Shown: positions 25,155 to 34,447, numbered from the stretch's first letter. The stretch: 52,245 nt of DNA from Candidatus Carbonibacillus altaicus (GCA_003050645.1 PEBX01000014.1:1-52245), one strand, 5' to 3'. A program made the numbers and translations. Notes: a model not told the origin generated them from the sequence alone.

Positions 25155-27041
25155 CTATGATGAGGACAGGGTCAGCTTCAAAGCATTGAGTTCATCTTTG
25201 AGGCGTTCAACGTCCGCTTTGATTGCCTGTGCTTCTTGAAAACGACCTTGTTCGAGCGCACGGGTGAGCGCCTGGGTTTTTTCTTTAAGCGCCGCCTGAA
25301 GTGGCGGAGACAGAATGGCGGCCACGAGATCGTTAAACGCTTCTTCTGTAAGCGGCGGCACCTCATCCATTTTTAGCAGAATATGCGTGAGCTGATCTTT
25401 ATGCTGCGGCTCGTCTAGTGCCGTCATGAGCATGGCCCGCAGCTTCTCCGCGCTTACGTCCGGTTCGTAGAGCGCGTACAGATGCGCGACGATCACGGTG
25501 TGGACCTCCGTCACAAACGCATCACCTACATGTTCCATGACCCGCGGCACCCAGGACGGATCGTCCAGCATAGCCGCGATTAAGCGCTCCTCCGCCTGGA
25601 CATGCGCTTTCACCGGCCCGCGTTCACTCGAATCTATGCTGAGCAGCCCACCTGTAGTACTGTTCATCCCGTTTATTTGCACTTTTTTTTGCCGGCGCAA
25701 ATATGATCGACGCGCCCGGCCCACGGCCTCTAAAAACGTTTCCTTGGGGAGCACAAACTCACGTGCGACCGTTTGTGCATACTGATCGCGTTCCAGCGGT
25801 GATGGAATACGCGCGATCACGTCTGCCGCTCGCTCCAGGAATCTTCCCCGCTCCGTCGCGTCTTCCCAGTCGACACCGCGTCGTAAGCGTTCTAATTGGA
25901 AAGCAGGATAAGGTAAGGCCTGGGCAAGAATATCGGTTTCCAGCTTATCGTGGCCGTACGCTCGCACATACGCATCCGGATCTTGTCCGTCCGGAAGGCG
26001 TCCGATTCTGACCTCCATGCCCTGATCTAAGAGTATCTCTGCGGTGCGTTCAGCGGACGTTAAGCCTGCTTCATCGCTATCAAACAAAATGATCGCGCGC
26101 TCTACGTAACGACGGAGAAGAAGCGCCATCTCTTCTGTAAAAGATGTCCCTCCGCTCGCGACGACGTCGGTGAGACCCGACTGAACTAGCGTAAGGACAT
26201 CCAGATGCCCTTCCAGGAGAATGGCAGTGCCGGACCGCCTGAGCGTTCGCTTAGCACGGGAGAGGTTAAAGAGCATTTTACTTTTACTGAAAATGGGCGT
26301 CTCCGGTGAATTGAGATACTTCGGTTTCCCATCGTCCAGCCTGCGCCCTGTAAAAGCAACGATCGCCCCCCCCACGTCTTCCAGAGGAATCATCACGCGA
26401 TCCAAAAAGCGGTCTCGCAGCTTCTTATTCCCGTCTTCTTTCATGCTTAATCCTGCTGATGTGAGCTCTTCTTCCGTAAAACCGCGCTTTAACAGAAACC
26501 GCGTGAGATGATCAACCGGTCGCCCCGGGGCGTACCCGAGATGGTATGCTTCAATCGTCGCATCAAGCAACCCGCGCTGCCATAAATATTCTTTTGCAGT
26601 TTCTCCATATTTAGTCTGATTTAATACATAGTGATAATATTGTGCAGCAAGTGCGTGTGCTTCTTTCAATCGTCTGCGTAAAAAAGCGCGTTCATCTTCT
26701 TGTTTCAGTTCGACGTCCGGAAGGGGAACTCCTGCTTTTTCCGCAAGAAATTGAATGGCCTCCGGATAACTTAAGCCTTCAATTTCCATAATAAAGCGAA
26801 AAACATCGCCCCCGATATGGCAGCCAAAGCAGTGGAAAAACTGCTTATCCGGCACAACGGAAAACGACGGTGTCCGGTCAGCGTGAAACGGGCAAAGACC
26901 CATGTAATTTTTCCCTTGTTTTTTCAGCTGAACGTACGAACCGATGACATCTACGATATCCGAAGCCTGCCGTACGCTTTCGATGACCGTTTCCGGAATA
27001 CGCAAATTGAGACGCCCCCTTTCGTCGAACTGATACTTCAT
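25155..27041 (-). CDS. dnaG: DNA primase DnaG
   Basis: 628 residues. N-terminal zinc-binding domain with Cys50, His53, Cys71 and Cys74 (LCPFH ... HCFGC); RNA-polymerase core with TOPRIM (ILLEGHLDVLTL, ILFDSDEAGL, LPDGQDPDAYV); C-terminal helicase-binding part from about residue 455. ATG at 27041 is used because the promoter found at 27085-27113 places transcription start near 27078, so upstream codons are not transcribed from it. The first residues (MKYQFDERGRLN) are extra compared with Bacillus DnaG. It is upstream of sigA. Confidence 0.95.
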   Translation of the reverse strand: MKYQFDERGRLNLRIPETVIESVRQASDIVDVIGSYVQLKKQGKNYMGLCPFHADRTPSFSVVPDKQFFHCFGCHIGGDVFRFIMEIEGLSYPEAIQFLAEKAGVPLPDVELKQEDERAFLRRRLKEAHALAAQYYHYVLNQTKYGETAKEYLWQRGLLDATIEAYHLGYAPGRPVDHLTRFLLKRGFTEEELTSAGLSMKEDGNKKLRDRFLDRVMIPLEDVGGAIVAFTGRRLDDGKPKYLNSPETPIFSKSKMLFNLSRAKRTLRRSGTAILLEGHLDVLTLVQSGLTDVVASGGTSFTEEMALLLRRYVERAIILFDSDEAGLTSAERTAEILLDQGMEVRIGRLPDGQDPDAYVRAYGHDKLETDILAQALPYPAFQLERLRRGVDWEDATERGRFLERAADVIARIPSPLERDQYAQTVAREFVLPKETFLEAVGRARRSYLRRQKKVQINGMNSTTGGLLSIDSSERGPVKAHVQAEERLIAAMLDDPSWVPRVMEHVGDAFVTEVHTVIVAHLYALYEPDVSAEKLRAMLMTALDEPQHKDQLTHILLKMDEVPPLTEEAFNDLVAAILSPPLQAALKEKTQALTRALEQGRFQEAQAIKADVERLKDELNALKLTLSSS

Positions 27042-27084
27042 CAGACAAAAGGCGACCCTTTGTATGACCTCACGAATGAATAGT

Positions 27085-27113
27085 ATTCTACATTGATCGG
27101 CGGATTCCTTCAA
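27085..27113 (-). promoter_or_regulatory. Sigma-A promoter of dnaG-sigA
   Basis: Minus strand: -35 TTGAAG (27113-27108), a 17-bp spacer, -10 TAGAAT (27090-27085). It lies between the ppdK terminator and dnaG and predicts a leader of about 37 nt. Confidence 0.7.
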
Positions 27114-27153
27114 TTTTAAACCCAAAAGTTAATTTTACACTTATTATTAGCAG

Positions 27154-27191
27154 AGAAAAAACAAAAACGTTCGGTGCAGCAGCCACCGAAC
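27154..27191 (-). terminator. Rho-independent terminator of ppdK
   Basis: GTTCGGTG (27169-27176) pairs perfectly with CACCGAAC (27184-27191) around a seven-base loop. On the minus strand it is followed by GTTTTTGTTTTTTC. It separates ppdK from the dnaG promoter. Confidence 0.9.
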
Positions 27192-27287
27192 ATGGATCAT
27201 GTGTTCTCTACTTATATTATATACGATTTGTCAAGTATTATAAATCAGTCGTTCATACACGCGATTCGGCCATCCAGGCAAAAGCGT

Positions 27288-29972
27288 TTATTTTGTACCA
27301 ACCGGATTTTTTGTCGATTCATCACCGCTCAACGTATGTCGAAGAGCAGCCTGAGCTGCGGAGAGTCTGGCCAGCGGGACACGGTACGGTGAGGCGCTAA
27401 CATAGTCCAAGCCGTGTCGATGACAAAAATCGATTGACTGCGCATCCCCGCCGTGTTCACCGCATATCCCCGTTTTAAGTGAAGGCCGCGTCTTTTTGCC
27501 AAGCTCCACACCGATTTCAATAAGTTTTCCGACACCCGGCTCATCGAGTACAGCAAAGGGATTGTCCGGCAATATTTTGTGTTCGAGATAATGATGCAAA
27601 AATTTACCCTCTGCATCGTCCCGGCTGTAACCAAACGTTGTCTGTGTAAGATCGTTCGTACCGAAGGAGAAAAACTCTGCCACCTCCGCAATGCGGTCGG
27701 CCGTGAGCGCCGCACGTGGGAGCTCGATCATCGTCCCAACGAGATACGAAACGGTGACCCCGGTCTCACCGTAAATGCGCGCATACACGTCATCGACGAG
27801 CTTTCTTAAAAGAAGCAGTTCTTCTTTGTCACCGACCAGCGGAATCATAATCTCTACCGCGGGTTGAACGCCTTCTGTGATGAGGCGCGTCGCGGCGCGG
27901 AAGATCGCTTCGACCTGCATGGCGTAAATATCCGGATGAATAATGCCCAGACGGCAACCACGGAGACCAAGCATCGGATTTGCTTCCCTGAGCTGACGCA
28001 CTTTACGCAGGAGATTGAGCTTCTCCTGAGCGGATTCACTCTGAAGACGCCCTTCACGTTCCAGCCGGTCGACTTCTAAAAGAAGCGTTTCGTAATTCGG
28101 TAAAAATTCATGGAGCGGCGGATCGAGAAGGCGAATCGTTACTGGGTACGGGGCCATCGCTTTTAAAATACCGTAAAAATCTTCTTCCTGAAGCGGCCTT
28201 AGTTGCTCAAGATACGTTCTGCGCTCGATATCGTCTCCGGCGAGAATCATCTTTTGCACGAGCGGGACGCGCTCGGGGGCCATAAACATATGCTCGGTCC
28301 GGCAAAGCCCGATCCCTTCCGCACCAAAACTTCTGGCCAAAGCTGCATCCTGAGGTGTATCGGCATTGGCCCGAACGCCCAGCGCACGGACTTCATCCGC
28401 CCAGCTTAAAAGTGTTTGAAAAGCAGGGGAGAGTTCCGCTTCGACGAGCGGTACTTCGCCCAGCATAATCGTCCCCTTGGAACCGTCGACAGAAATCACG
28501 TCGCCTTCGCGTACAACGGTATCGCCCACACGAAACACTTTCTCTTGAAGATCGATCTCAATCGCCTCAACGCCTGCTACACAGGCTTTTCCCATACCGC
28601 GGGCGACGACGGCAGCGTGCGAGGTCATCCCACCGCGGCTCGTGACGACGGCTTCTGCGGCGACGATGCCGTGAATATCTTCCGGTGTCGTCTCCGGACG
28701 CACAAGGATCACACGACGACCGTCCCGGGCCGCCTCTGCCGCCTCATCGGCGTCAAAGACAACCTCGCCGGCGGCTGCCCCGGGGGATGCCGGGAGACCT
28801 TTGACGAGCACTTTGAGATCGGAGCGCTCATCAATGCGGCGGTGAAGCAGTTGATCGAGGTGCGCCGGCTCGATACGCATGAGGGCCGTGCGCCGGTCGA
28901 TGAGCCCCTCTTCGACCATATCGACTGCAATATTCACTGCGGCCTGTGCTGTGCGCTTGCCGTTTCGCGTCTGCAGCAAATACAACGTGCCGCGTTCAAC
29001 GGTAAATTCAATATCTTGCATATCGCGATAATGCCGTTCCAGGCGCTCGGCGATCTCACGAAACTGGGCATAGACCGCCGGCATCTCTATCTCCAGGCTG
29101 GCAATCGGCTGCGGCGTACGAATACCGGCCACTACATCTTCGCCCTGCGCATTCAATAAAAACTCCCCGTACAGTTCTTTTTCACCGGTGGAGGGGTTGC
29201 GGGTAAAGGCGACCCCGGTCCCCGAGTCATTGCCCATATTCCCGAAGACCATCGACTGCACGTTAACCGCCGTTCCCAGATCATCCGGTATTTTATGGAT
29301 TTTGCGGTAAACGATGGCACGCTGGTTGTTCCAAGAGCGAAACACGGCACGAACCGCTTCCAGAAGCTGATCTTTGGGATCCTGGGGAAAGGCACGTCCG
29401 CTTTCTTTTTGGACGATGGCCAAAAACGACGCGATCACACTTTGCCAGTCTTCTGCCGTAAGTTCCGGATCGGAAGACACCCCGCGCTCTTTTTTCTTTT
29501 TCTCGATCACTTCTTCAAAGAGATAGTGAGGAATGCCTAAGACGACATCGCTAAACATCTGAATAAAACGTCGGTAAGCATCATAGGCAAAACGAGAATT
29601 TTGCGTAAGGTGAGCCAGACCTTTGACCGTCTCATCGTTTAAGCCCAGATTTAAAATCGTATCCATCATGCCCGGCATAGAGATCGCCGCCCCGGAACGA
29701 ACCGAGACGAGCAAGGGGTTCCTCGGATCACCGAATGTTTTCCCAGTTTTCTGCATAAGATGCGCAAGCCCCCGGAAAATCTCATCGACCAAATCATCGG
29801 GCAGACGTTCTCCCTGTTCGTAATATAAAAGACAGGCTTCCGTCGTAATCGTAAAGCCAGGGGGTACGGGGAGCCCGACCCGCGTCATCTCCGCCAGATT
29901 GGCCCCTTTTCCACCGAGGAGACCTTTCATCGACTGATCGCCTTCATGAAAGTGATACACATACTTTTTCAT
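27288..29972 (-). CDS. ppdK: Pyruvate, phosphate dikinase
   Basis: 894 residues, the full family length. It interconverts pyruvate + ATP + Pi with phosphoenolpyruvate + AMP + PPi. The N-terminal ATP-grasp domain starts KGANLAEMTRVGLPVPPGF; the central phospho-His domain has GGMTSHAAVVARGMGKACVAG with the catalytic His next to the regulatory Thr-Ser; the C-terminal PEP/pyruvate TIM barrel has LGLRGCRLGI, FSFGTNDLTQTTFGYSRDD and GICGEHGGD. ATG overlaps the stop of PDRP (ATGA), the enzyme that phosphorylates that Thr. ccpN, a gluconeogenesis repressor, is upstream, so the group acts at the PEP/pyruvate node. Confidence 0.97.
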   Translation of the reverse strand: MKKYVYHFHEGDQSMKGLLGGKGANLAEMTRVGLPVPPGFTITTEACLLYYEQGERLPDDLVDEIFRGLAHLMQKTGKTFGDPRNPLLVSVRSGAAISMPGMMDTILNLGLNDETVKGLAHLTQNSRFAYDAYRRFIQMFSDVVLGIPHYLFEEVIEKKKKERGVSSDPELTAEDWQSVIASFLAIVQKESGRAFPQDPKDQLLEAVRAVFRSWNNQRAIVYRKIHKIPDDLGTAVNVQSMVFGNMGNDSGTGVAFTRNPSTGEKELYGEFLLNAQGEDVVAGIRTPQPIASLEIEMPAVYAQFREIAERLERHYRDMQDIEFTVERGTLYLLQTRNGKRTAQAAVNIAVDMVEEGLIDRRTALMRIEPAHLDQLLHRRIDERSDLKVLVKGLPASPGAAAGEVVFDADEAAEAARDGRRVILVRPETTPEDIHGIVAAEAVVTSRGGMTSHAAVVARGMGKACVAGVEAIEIDLQEKVFRVGDTVVREGDVISVDGSKGTIMLGEVPLVEAELSPAFQTLLSWADEVRALGVRANADTPQDAALARSFGAEGIGLCRTEHMFMAPERVPLVQKMILAGDDIERRTYLEQLRPLQEEDFYGILKAMAPYPVTIRLLDPPLHEFLPNYETLLLEVDRLEREGRLQSESAQEKLNLLRKVRQLREANPMLGLRGCRLGIIHPDIYAMQVEAIFRAATRLITEGVQPAVEIMIPLVGDKEELLLLRKLVDDVYARIYGETGVTVSYLVGTMIELPRAALTADRIAEVAEFFSFGTNDLTQTTFGYSRDDAEGKFLHHYLEHKILPDNPFAVLDEPGVGKLIEIGVELGKKTRPSLKTGICGEHGGDAQSIDFCHRHGLDYVSASPYRVPLARLSAAQAALRHTLSGDESTKNPVGTK

Positions 29973-30790
29973 TTAATGCGCCCTCCCTTAATCATTTGTA
30001 AAATGAGACTCGCCGTCTCTTCCACCGCTTTGTTCGTGACGTTAATGACCGGACACCCGAGGCGCCGCATGATCCCTTCTGCGTATTCCAGTTCTTCTAA
30101 AATTCGCTCCAGACTGGCATAACTCGCCTGTAACGTGAGTCCAAGCGATTTTAGGCGCTCTGTGCGGATATGATTTAAAGCCTGCGGATCGATGGTAAGC
30201 CCCACAATCCGCGTCGTTGGCACCTTGAAAAGCTCATCCGGCGGCCTTACTTCCGGAACAAGGGGCACGTTAGCGACTTTGAGCCGCCGGTGGGCGAGGT
30301 ACATCGAAAGCGGTGTTTTCGACGTGCGCGACACGCCGATCAACACGAGATCCGCGCGCAAGATGCCGCGTGCATCTTTACCGTCGTCGTATTTCACGGC
30401 AAACTCTACGGCCTCGACTTTTTTGAAATAATCTTCATCGAGCTTGTGAACGAGACCCGGTTTATTTTTGGGAGACTGGCCGAGACGCGCGCCGATGCGC
30501 TCGATGAGCGGCGTCATAAGATCCAGGGCGGTAAGATTTAACCGCTCGGCCTGCTCTAGAAGATACGTGCGAAGGTCTGGAACGACCAGTGTAAAGACGA
30601 CGAGGGCATCGACTTCCCGGGCCGCCTCCAGTGTTTCATCAATCGTACTCATATCATCGATAAAAGGAATTCGGCGAATTTCCACATGATCGTAGTCAAA
30701 CTGGCTGACGGCCGCTCGTACGACATATTCAGCCGTCTCACCGAGCGAATCCGAGAGAACATAGACGTACGTTTTTTCACGTGATTCGAT
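29969..30790 (-). CDS. yqfL: PPDK regulatory protein PDRP (YqfL, DUF299) with probable ATC start
   Basis: Bifunctional ADP-dependent kinase / Pi-dependent phosphorylase that switches PPDK off and on. The P-loop-like GVSRTSKTPLSMYLAHRR and NKAVEETASLI are standard. The first possible GTG (30685) would cut off the conserved TYVYVLSDSLGETAEYVV and VRAAVSQF. The frame stays open through these to an ATC at 30790, which lies eight bases from AGGAGG (30799-30804) and gives 273 residues (Bacillus about 270). The only ATG there (30797) is one base from that site, out of frame, and stops after six codons. A sequencing error or frameshift is the alternative. Confidence 0.93.
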   Translation of the reverse strand: MESREKTYVYVLSDSLGETAEYVVRAAVSQFDYDHVEIRRIPFIDDMSTIDETLEAAREVDALVVFTLVVPDLRTYLLEQAERLNLTALDLMTPLIERIGARLGQSPKNKPGLVHKLDEDYFKKVEAVEFAVKYDDGKDARGILRADLVLIGVSRTSKTPLSMYLAHRRLKVANVPLVPEVRPPDELFKVPTTRIVGLTIDPQALNHIRTERLKSLGLTLQASYASLERILEELEYAEGIMRRLGCPVINVTNKAVEETASLILQMIKGGRIK

Positions 30791-30903
30791 CGTGCATCCC
30801 TCCTAACCACCCTTGTGACTGTCCTTGTTACAATCGTTGTTATGAATCATTGTTGTTAATCGTTGTTATGAATCATTGTTGTCGTCCATGTTACTGTCTA
30901 TGT

Positions 30904-31563
30904 TTACAGTCCATCATCGAACAAATCGTCTTTACCTAAAGCGACAAAAGCCCGTGTCACGGTCGTTTTTGTAAAGCGGCCGACGACTTCAAAATGAAAG
31001 CGTCCTGTATCTTTGGGGACGACGACCGGAAGGGAATCGACCTGATATTCCAGCAGTTTTTGCGCAGCATCGAAAAGCGACTCTTCCGGTGTGACTGTGA
31101 CGATATTGGGCATCCGCGTCATGATCATCCCCACTGGTATATCTTCGAGGTTTTTATGACCGTGCACGGCACGCAAAAGATCTTTGCGTGAAACAACACC
31201 GCTTAACAGGCGATCTTTGCCGATGATATAAAGCGTGCCGACGTCTTCCAGAAATAAGGTCACAATTGCTTCCTGCACGCTTTTATGTTCTTCCACGACC
31301 ACCGGAGGTGCTTTGAACATATGGACCGTCAGCTGTCTGAGTCGGTTTTGCCATACTGTTTTTCCGCGATCCCCAGCATAAAAATAGCCGACCCGAGGAC
31401 GTGCTTCTAAAAAACCGGACATCGTCAAGATGGCGAGATCAGCCCTTAACGTCGCCCGTGTCAAACCCAACATCTCAGCGATTTTATCACCGGTGATCGG
31501 GCCGTTTTGTTTGACGATTTCTAAAATACGCCTTTGACGTGCACTTAGCTCGATCGATATCAC
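30904..31563 (-). CDS. ccpN: Transcriptional repressor CcpN (HTH + two CBS domains)
   Basis: 219 residues. N-terminal helix-turn-helix (about 18-50: GPITGDKIAEMLGLTRATLRADLAIL), then CBS domains at about 82-140 and 145-205. In Bacillus it represses gapB and pckA on glucose and senses adenine nucleotides. Upstream of PDRP and ppdK as in Bacillus (yqzB-yqfL). The GTG at 31563 aligns with the Bacillus start, but GAGGTGAT overlaps it, so the ribosome site would be too close; an ATC three codons later is at ideal distance. A -10 (TATAAC) only 12 bases upstream suggests a very short leader. Confidence 0.93.
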   Translation of the reverse strand: MISIELSARQRRILEIVKQNGPITGDKIAEMLGLTRATLRADLAILTMSGFLEARPRVGYFYAGDRGKTVWQNRLRQLTVHMFKAPPVVVEEHKSVQEAIVTLFLEDVGTLYIIGKDRLLSGVVSRKDLLRAVHGHKNLEDIPVGMIMTRMPNIVTVTPEESLFDAAQKLLEYQVDSLPVVVPKDTGRFHFEVVGRFTKTTVTRAFVALGKDDLFDDGL

Positions 31564-31574
31564 CTCGATATTGT

Positions 31575-31612
31575 GTTATACTAATTTTTAATTTCTCGTA
31601 TATGGTATATAC
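31575..31612 (-). promoter_or_regulatory. ccpN promoter with palindromic operator candidate
   Basis: Minus-strand -10 TATAAC at 31580-31575. A perfect inverted repeat GTATAT-GGT-ATATAC (31598-31612) covers the -35 position. Minus-strand TATACCATATA matches 10 of 11 positions of the CcpN box as I recall it (TRTGHYATAYW), so autorepression is plausible. Confidence 0.5.
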
Positions 31613-31641
31613 TAATACGTTAACCGGGTAATTGCAAGCAT

Positions 31642-31681
31642 AAAAAAACCCTCAATCGCTTAAAATGAAGCGTCTCAAGGG
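31642..31681 (-). terminator. Bidirectional terminator between the MFS gene and ccpN
   Basis: CGCTT/AAGCG stem extended by CCCT/AGGG (31649-31681) with an A7 run on the left and ATATTTTTTTC plus a longer T tract on the right. For minus-strand traffic it would end the efflux operon; it can also act on plus-strand RNA. Confidence 0.7.
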
Positions 31682-31850
31682 ATATTTTTTTCTTTTTTTT
31701 GTCAATCATTTAGACGATCAGTGATGTTAAGATCGATGATACCGACCATTAGGCCGATGAGTGATGTTGATAGGGTGATATTGATTGGGAATCTTGATGG
31801 ACGATGGTGACGGATGATCTTGGTTGGGAAGCTGACCGTTAAGCCGCTCG

Positions 31851-33701
31851 TTAAGCCTTTTGTTCGGATGGTGTTAGAGAAGACCCGGCAGCATAAGCCG
31901 CCTCGCCGCCCTCTTTTTCTTGATCTTTCTCCGGTACGCCCCCATCGGGCCTAGCTCGGCGAATAAAGAAACTGAAAAAGAGGGCCAGCGCAGCGATGGC
32001 CGTCGCCCAAACAAAGGCGTCGTTGATGCCGGCGATCACCGCTTCTTTTTGCACCGTGCCCCAGAGCAGCATCTGGGCCAGCGGCCGCGCGGCTTCATCC
32101 GGTATACCTGACGTCGCGGATAGCGCCCCGGAGAGCTCGGTAAACTTCTCCATCACTAGCGGATCGGTCGAGGTCACCGAAGAGATCATCTGATCGACGT
32201 GCACCGTCGTACGATTCGTCATCACCGTCACAAGAAGCGCCGTCCCGAGCGACCCGGCCACCTGCCGAACCGTATTGGCCATGGCCGTCCCGTGCGGGTT
32301 AAGTGCGCGCGGCAACTGGTTTAACCCTTCAGTCATCACTGTCATCATCATGAGCGACATCCCAAAGGCACGTATCGTATAGAGCCAGATAATCGATCCA
32401 TAGGACGTTGAATCACTGAGGTGCGTAAACTCCCAAGTCGTAAAAACGGTGATGAGAAGGCCAATGATTGCCAGCGGGCGGGCACCCACGCGGTCAAAGA
32501 GCGCACCGGCGATCGGCGACATGACTCCCATCACCAGTGCGCCGGGAAGTAAGAGAAGCCCGGCCTGAATCGGTGAAAAACCGCGGATATTTTGCAGGTA
32601 GATGGGCAAGATGACCATCGCTGAAAACATCGCCAACGTCACCAGAGCACTTACCAGGGAGGTCATAGCAAAAATATCATAGCGGAAGACGCGCATTTCC
32701 AAAATGGGGTTCGGTACGCGCAGCGAATGGAAGACGAACCAGATGAGGGCGAGAACCCCAACGGCAATCGTGCCCCGCACTTCTCCGCTTCCCCAGCCGA
32801 GACTACCGGCGCGGCTTAAGCCATAGAGCAGCGCGCCAAAACCGATGACCGAAAGCACCGTCCCCAGCACATCGAGTTTGGGACGGGTGAGCGGCAGCAC
32901 ATTTTTTAACCAGAAAACGGCAAGAATGACGGAGACGAAGGCAAAGGGTAAAGAAATGTAAAAAAGGAGACGCCAGGAATAATTTTCTACAATCCAGCCC
33001 GAGAGCGTCGGACCGATAGCCGGCGCAAAGATCATCGTTAGTCCCATCACGCCCATCGCTTTACCGCGCGATTCAGGTGGAAAGATGGCCAAGAAGACGT
33101 TCATCATAAGCGGCATGATGATCCCCGCGCCGATCGCCTGAACAAGCCGTCCGGTCAAGAGAACAGCAAACGACGGCGAGAGCGCACTAATAAGCGATCC
33201 AAGTCCGAACGAACCCATCGCAAAAATAAAAAGATCGCGGGAGGAAAATGTCTGCACAAGGTAGGCGCTGATCGGTACCAGCACCCCGTTAATGAGCATG
33301 TAGCCGGTAATGAGCCACTGAACCGTATCCGCCGAAACGTTAAATTCATTCATCATGTGCGGGAGCGCTACGTTCATGAGTGTCTGGTTCAAAATGGTAA
33401 CGAAAGCGCCCAGCAAAAAGACGATCATGACCTGAACCGGCCGGACGTCTGATGAAATTGCCGCGCCTGCGACTGAACGAGACACGTCTAAAGCAGGAGC
33501 GGTTAGAGCTTCATTCGAACTTTCCAAACGCCCACCGCCCTCGGCGATCTGAGCGTCCGTCTTTCCATGATCCGGCATCTTCGTATTTTGTATCGAACGA
33601 GACATATTGTGAGGTGCTTTATTTGATTTACGCAGCAGGATGATATTGAGTGAGACGAGGAGCAAAACGGCTCCTATGATATAAAAAATAAGCCAGCTCA
33701 C
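31851..33701 (-). CDS. DHA2-family MFS drug efflux permease (EmrB/QacA-like) with extra N-terminal membrane segment
   Basis: 616 residues. A 14-helix proton antiporter with motif A region GRLVQAIGAGIIMPLMMNVF, motif C GLTMIFAPAIGPTLSGWIV and PESRGKAMG. Before it lies an additional hydrophobic segment (about residues 3-24) and a hydrophilic linker to about residue 90, not found in standard EmrB (about 480-520 residues). The C-terminus is a charged tail. It is the last gene of a MarR - HlyD - MFS operon equivalent to Bacillus yhbI-yhbJ-yhcA. Substrate unknown; probably lipophilic toxic compounds. Confidence 0.92.
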   Translation of the reverse strand: MSWLIFYIIGAVLLLVSLNIILLRKSNKAPHNMSRSIQNTKMPDHGKTDAQIAEGGGRLESSNEALTAPALDVSRSVAGAAISSDVRPVQVMIVFLLGAFVTILNQTLMNVALPHMMNEFNVSADTVQWLITGYMLINGVLVPISAYLVQTFSSRDLFIFAMGSFGLGSLISALSPSFAVLLTGRLVQAIGAGIIMPLMMNVFLAIFPPESRGKAMGVMGLTMIFAPAIGPTLSGWIVENYSWRLLFYISLPFAFVSVILAVFWLKNVLPLTRPKLDVLGTVLSVIGFGALLYGLSRAGSLGWGSGEVRGTIAVGVLALIWFVFHSLRVPNPILEMRVFRYDIFAMTSLVSALVTLAMFSAMVILPIYLQNIRGFSPIQAGLLLLPGALVMGVMSPIAGALFDRVGARPLAIIGLLITVFTTWEFTHLSDSTSYGSIIWLYTIRAFGMSLMMMTVMTEGLNQLPRALNPHGTAMANTVRQVAGSLGTALLVTVMTNRTTVHVDQMISSVTSTDPLVMEKFTELSGALSATSGIPDEAARPLAQMLLWGTVQKEAVIAGINDAFVWATAIAALALFFSFFIRRARPDGGVPEKDQEKEGGEAAYAAGSSLTPSEQKA

Positions 33702-33733
33702 GACCGTTTTCCCCCCTTTCAGTGCTTGTAGAC

Positions 33734-34447
33734 TTATTTATGAATGCGTACAGTGACATTCATGCCCGGAACGAGCGTAACACCTTTATAGCTGTCGAGA
33801 TCAATATGCACCGGGATCACCTGCACCACTTTGGTATAGTTGCCGGTTGTATTATTTTGAGGGAGGAGTGAAAATGTATTGGCTGTGTACAATCCGATCC
33901 GGCTGACAAATCCGGTGAGTTTGGACTCAGGGTACGCATCCACCGTTACGTCCACTTCTGCACCCATTTTGACATGCTGAATATCGGTCTCTTTCACATT
34001 GGCCGTCACCCATAAATCATCGAGATTAAAAGCCTGCGCCAGCGGAAACCCCGGAGACACAAAGGTTCCGACCACCGCTGAGCTCGTCACAATCGTGCCG
34101 CGCGCGGGCATGGTAATGTCGACGGTGATCGTCTGCGGCGCGGCATTCGCCGGAGCATTACCTGTCGTTCCCGCTGCAACTCCCTGCATGCCAGGCGCTT
34201 GAGTGACGGGTACCTCTACCTTTCCTATAACCGCTCCCGCGTCGTATTTCTCACCGATTTTGGCGTCCCAGGCGACGAGTTTGCCGGAAGCTGGAGCGGA
34301 GACGGGGATCGCCTGTCCGCTCACATGCGCATTGTCGACCGCAAGATAGCGTTCATTGTTGCTCACCCAAGCATAGATGTAAATACCACCGACTACCAGT
34401 ACAATCAGCACGATGATGTTCAATAAAAACATGCGTCGCATATTCAT
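33734..34447 (-). CDS. HlyD/EmrA-like membrane-fusion protein (YhbJ type)
   Basis: 237 residues: N-terminal membrane anchor (about 8-28), lipoyl half-motifs VDNAHVSGQAIPVSAPASGKLVAWDAKIG and MPARGTIVTSSAVVGTFVSPG, then a beta-barrel part (WVTANVKETDIQHVKMGAEVDVTVDAYP, LVPGMNVTVRI). The long coiled coil of Gram-negative EmrA is absent, as in Bacillus YhbJ. In Gram-positive cells it acts as an accessory to the MFS pump encoded 32 bp downstream. The ATG overlaps the MarR stop (ATGA). Confidence 0.9.
   Translation of the reverse strand: MNMRRMFLLNIIVLIVLVVGGIYIYAWVSNNERYLAVDNAHVSGQAIPVSAPASGKLVAWDAKIGEKYDAGAVIGKVEVPVTQAPGMQGVAAGTTGNAPANAAPQTITVDITMPARGTIVTSSAVVGTFVSPGFPLAQAFNLDDLWVTANVKETDIQHVKMGAEVDVTVDAYPESKLTGFVSRIGLYTANTFSLLPQNNTTGNYTKVVQVIPVHIDLDSYKGVTLVPGMNVTVRIHK

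Noticed and set aside
27192-27287. TTGACA (27244-27239) with TATAAT-like sequence as the dnaG promoter
   Set aside because: Spacing between TTGACA and the TATAAT-like words is 7-12 bp, and the ppdK terminator lies between it and dnaG; the TTGAAG-17-TAGAAT pair after the terminator is better.
28416-29159. 247-codon open frame antisense to ppdK
   Set aside because: The sense frame is unambiguous pyruvate, phosphate dikinase; the antisense product is His/Arg-rich and unlike a protein family.
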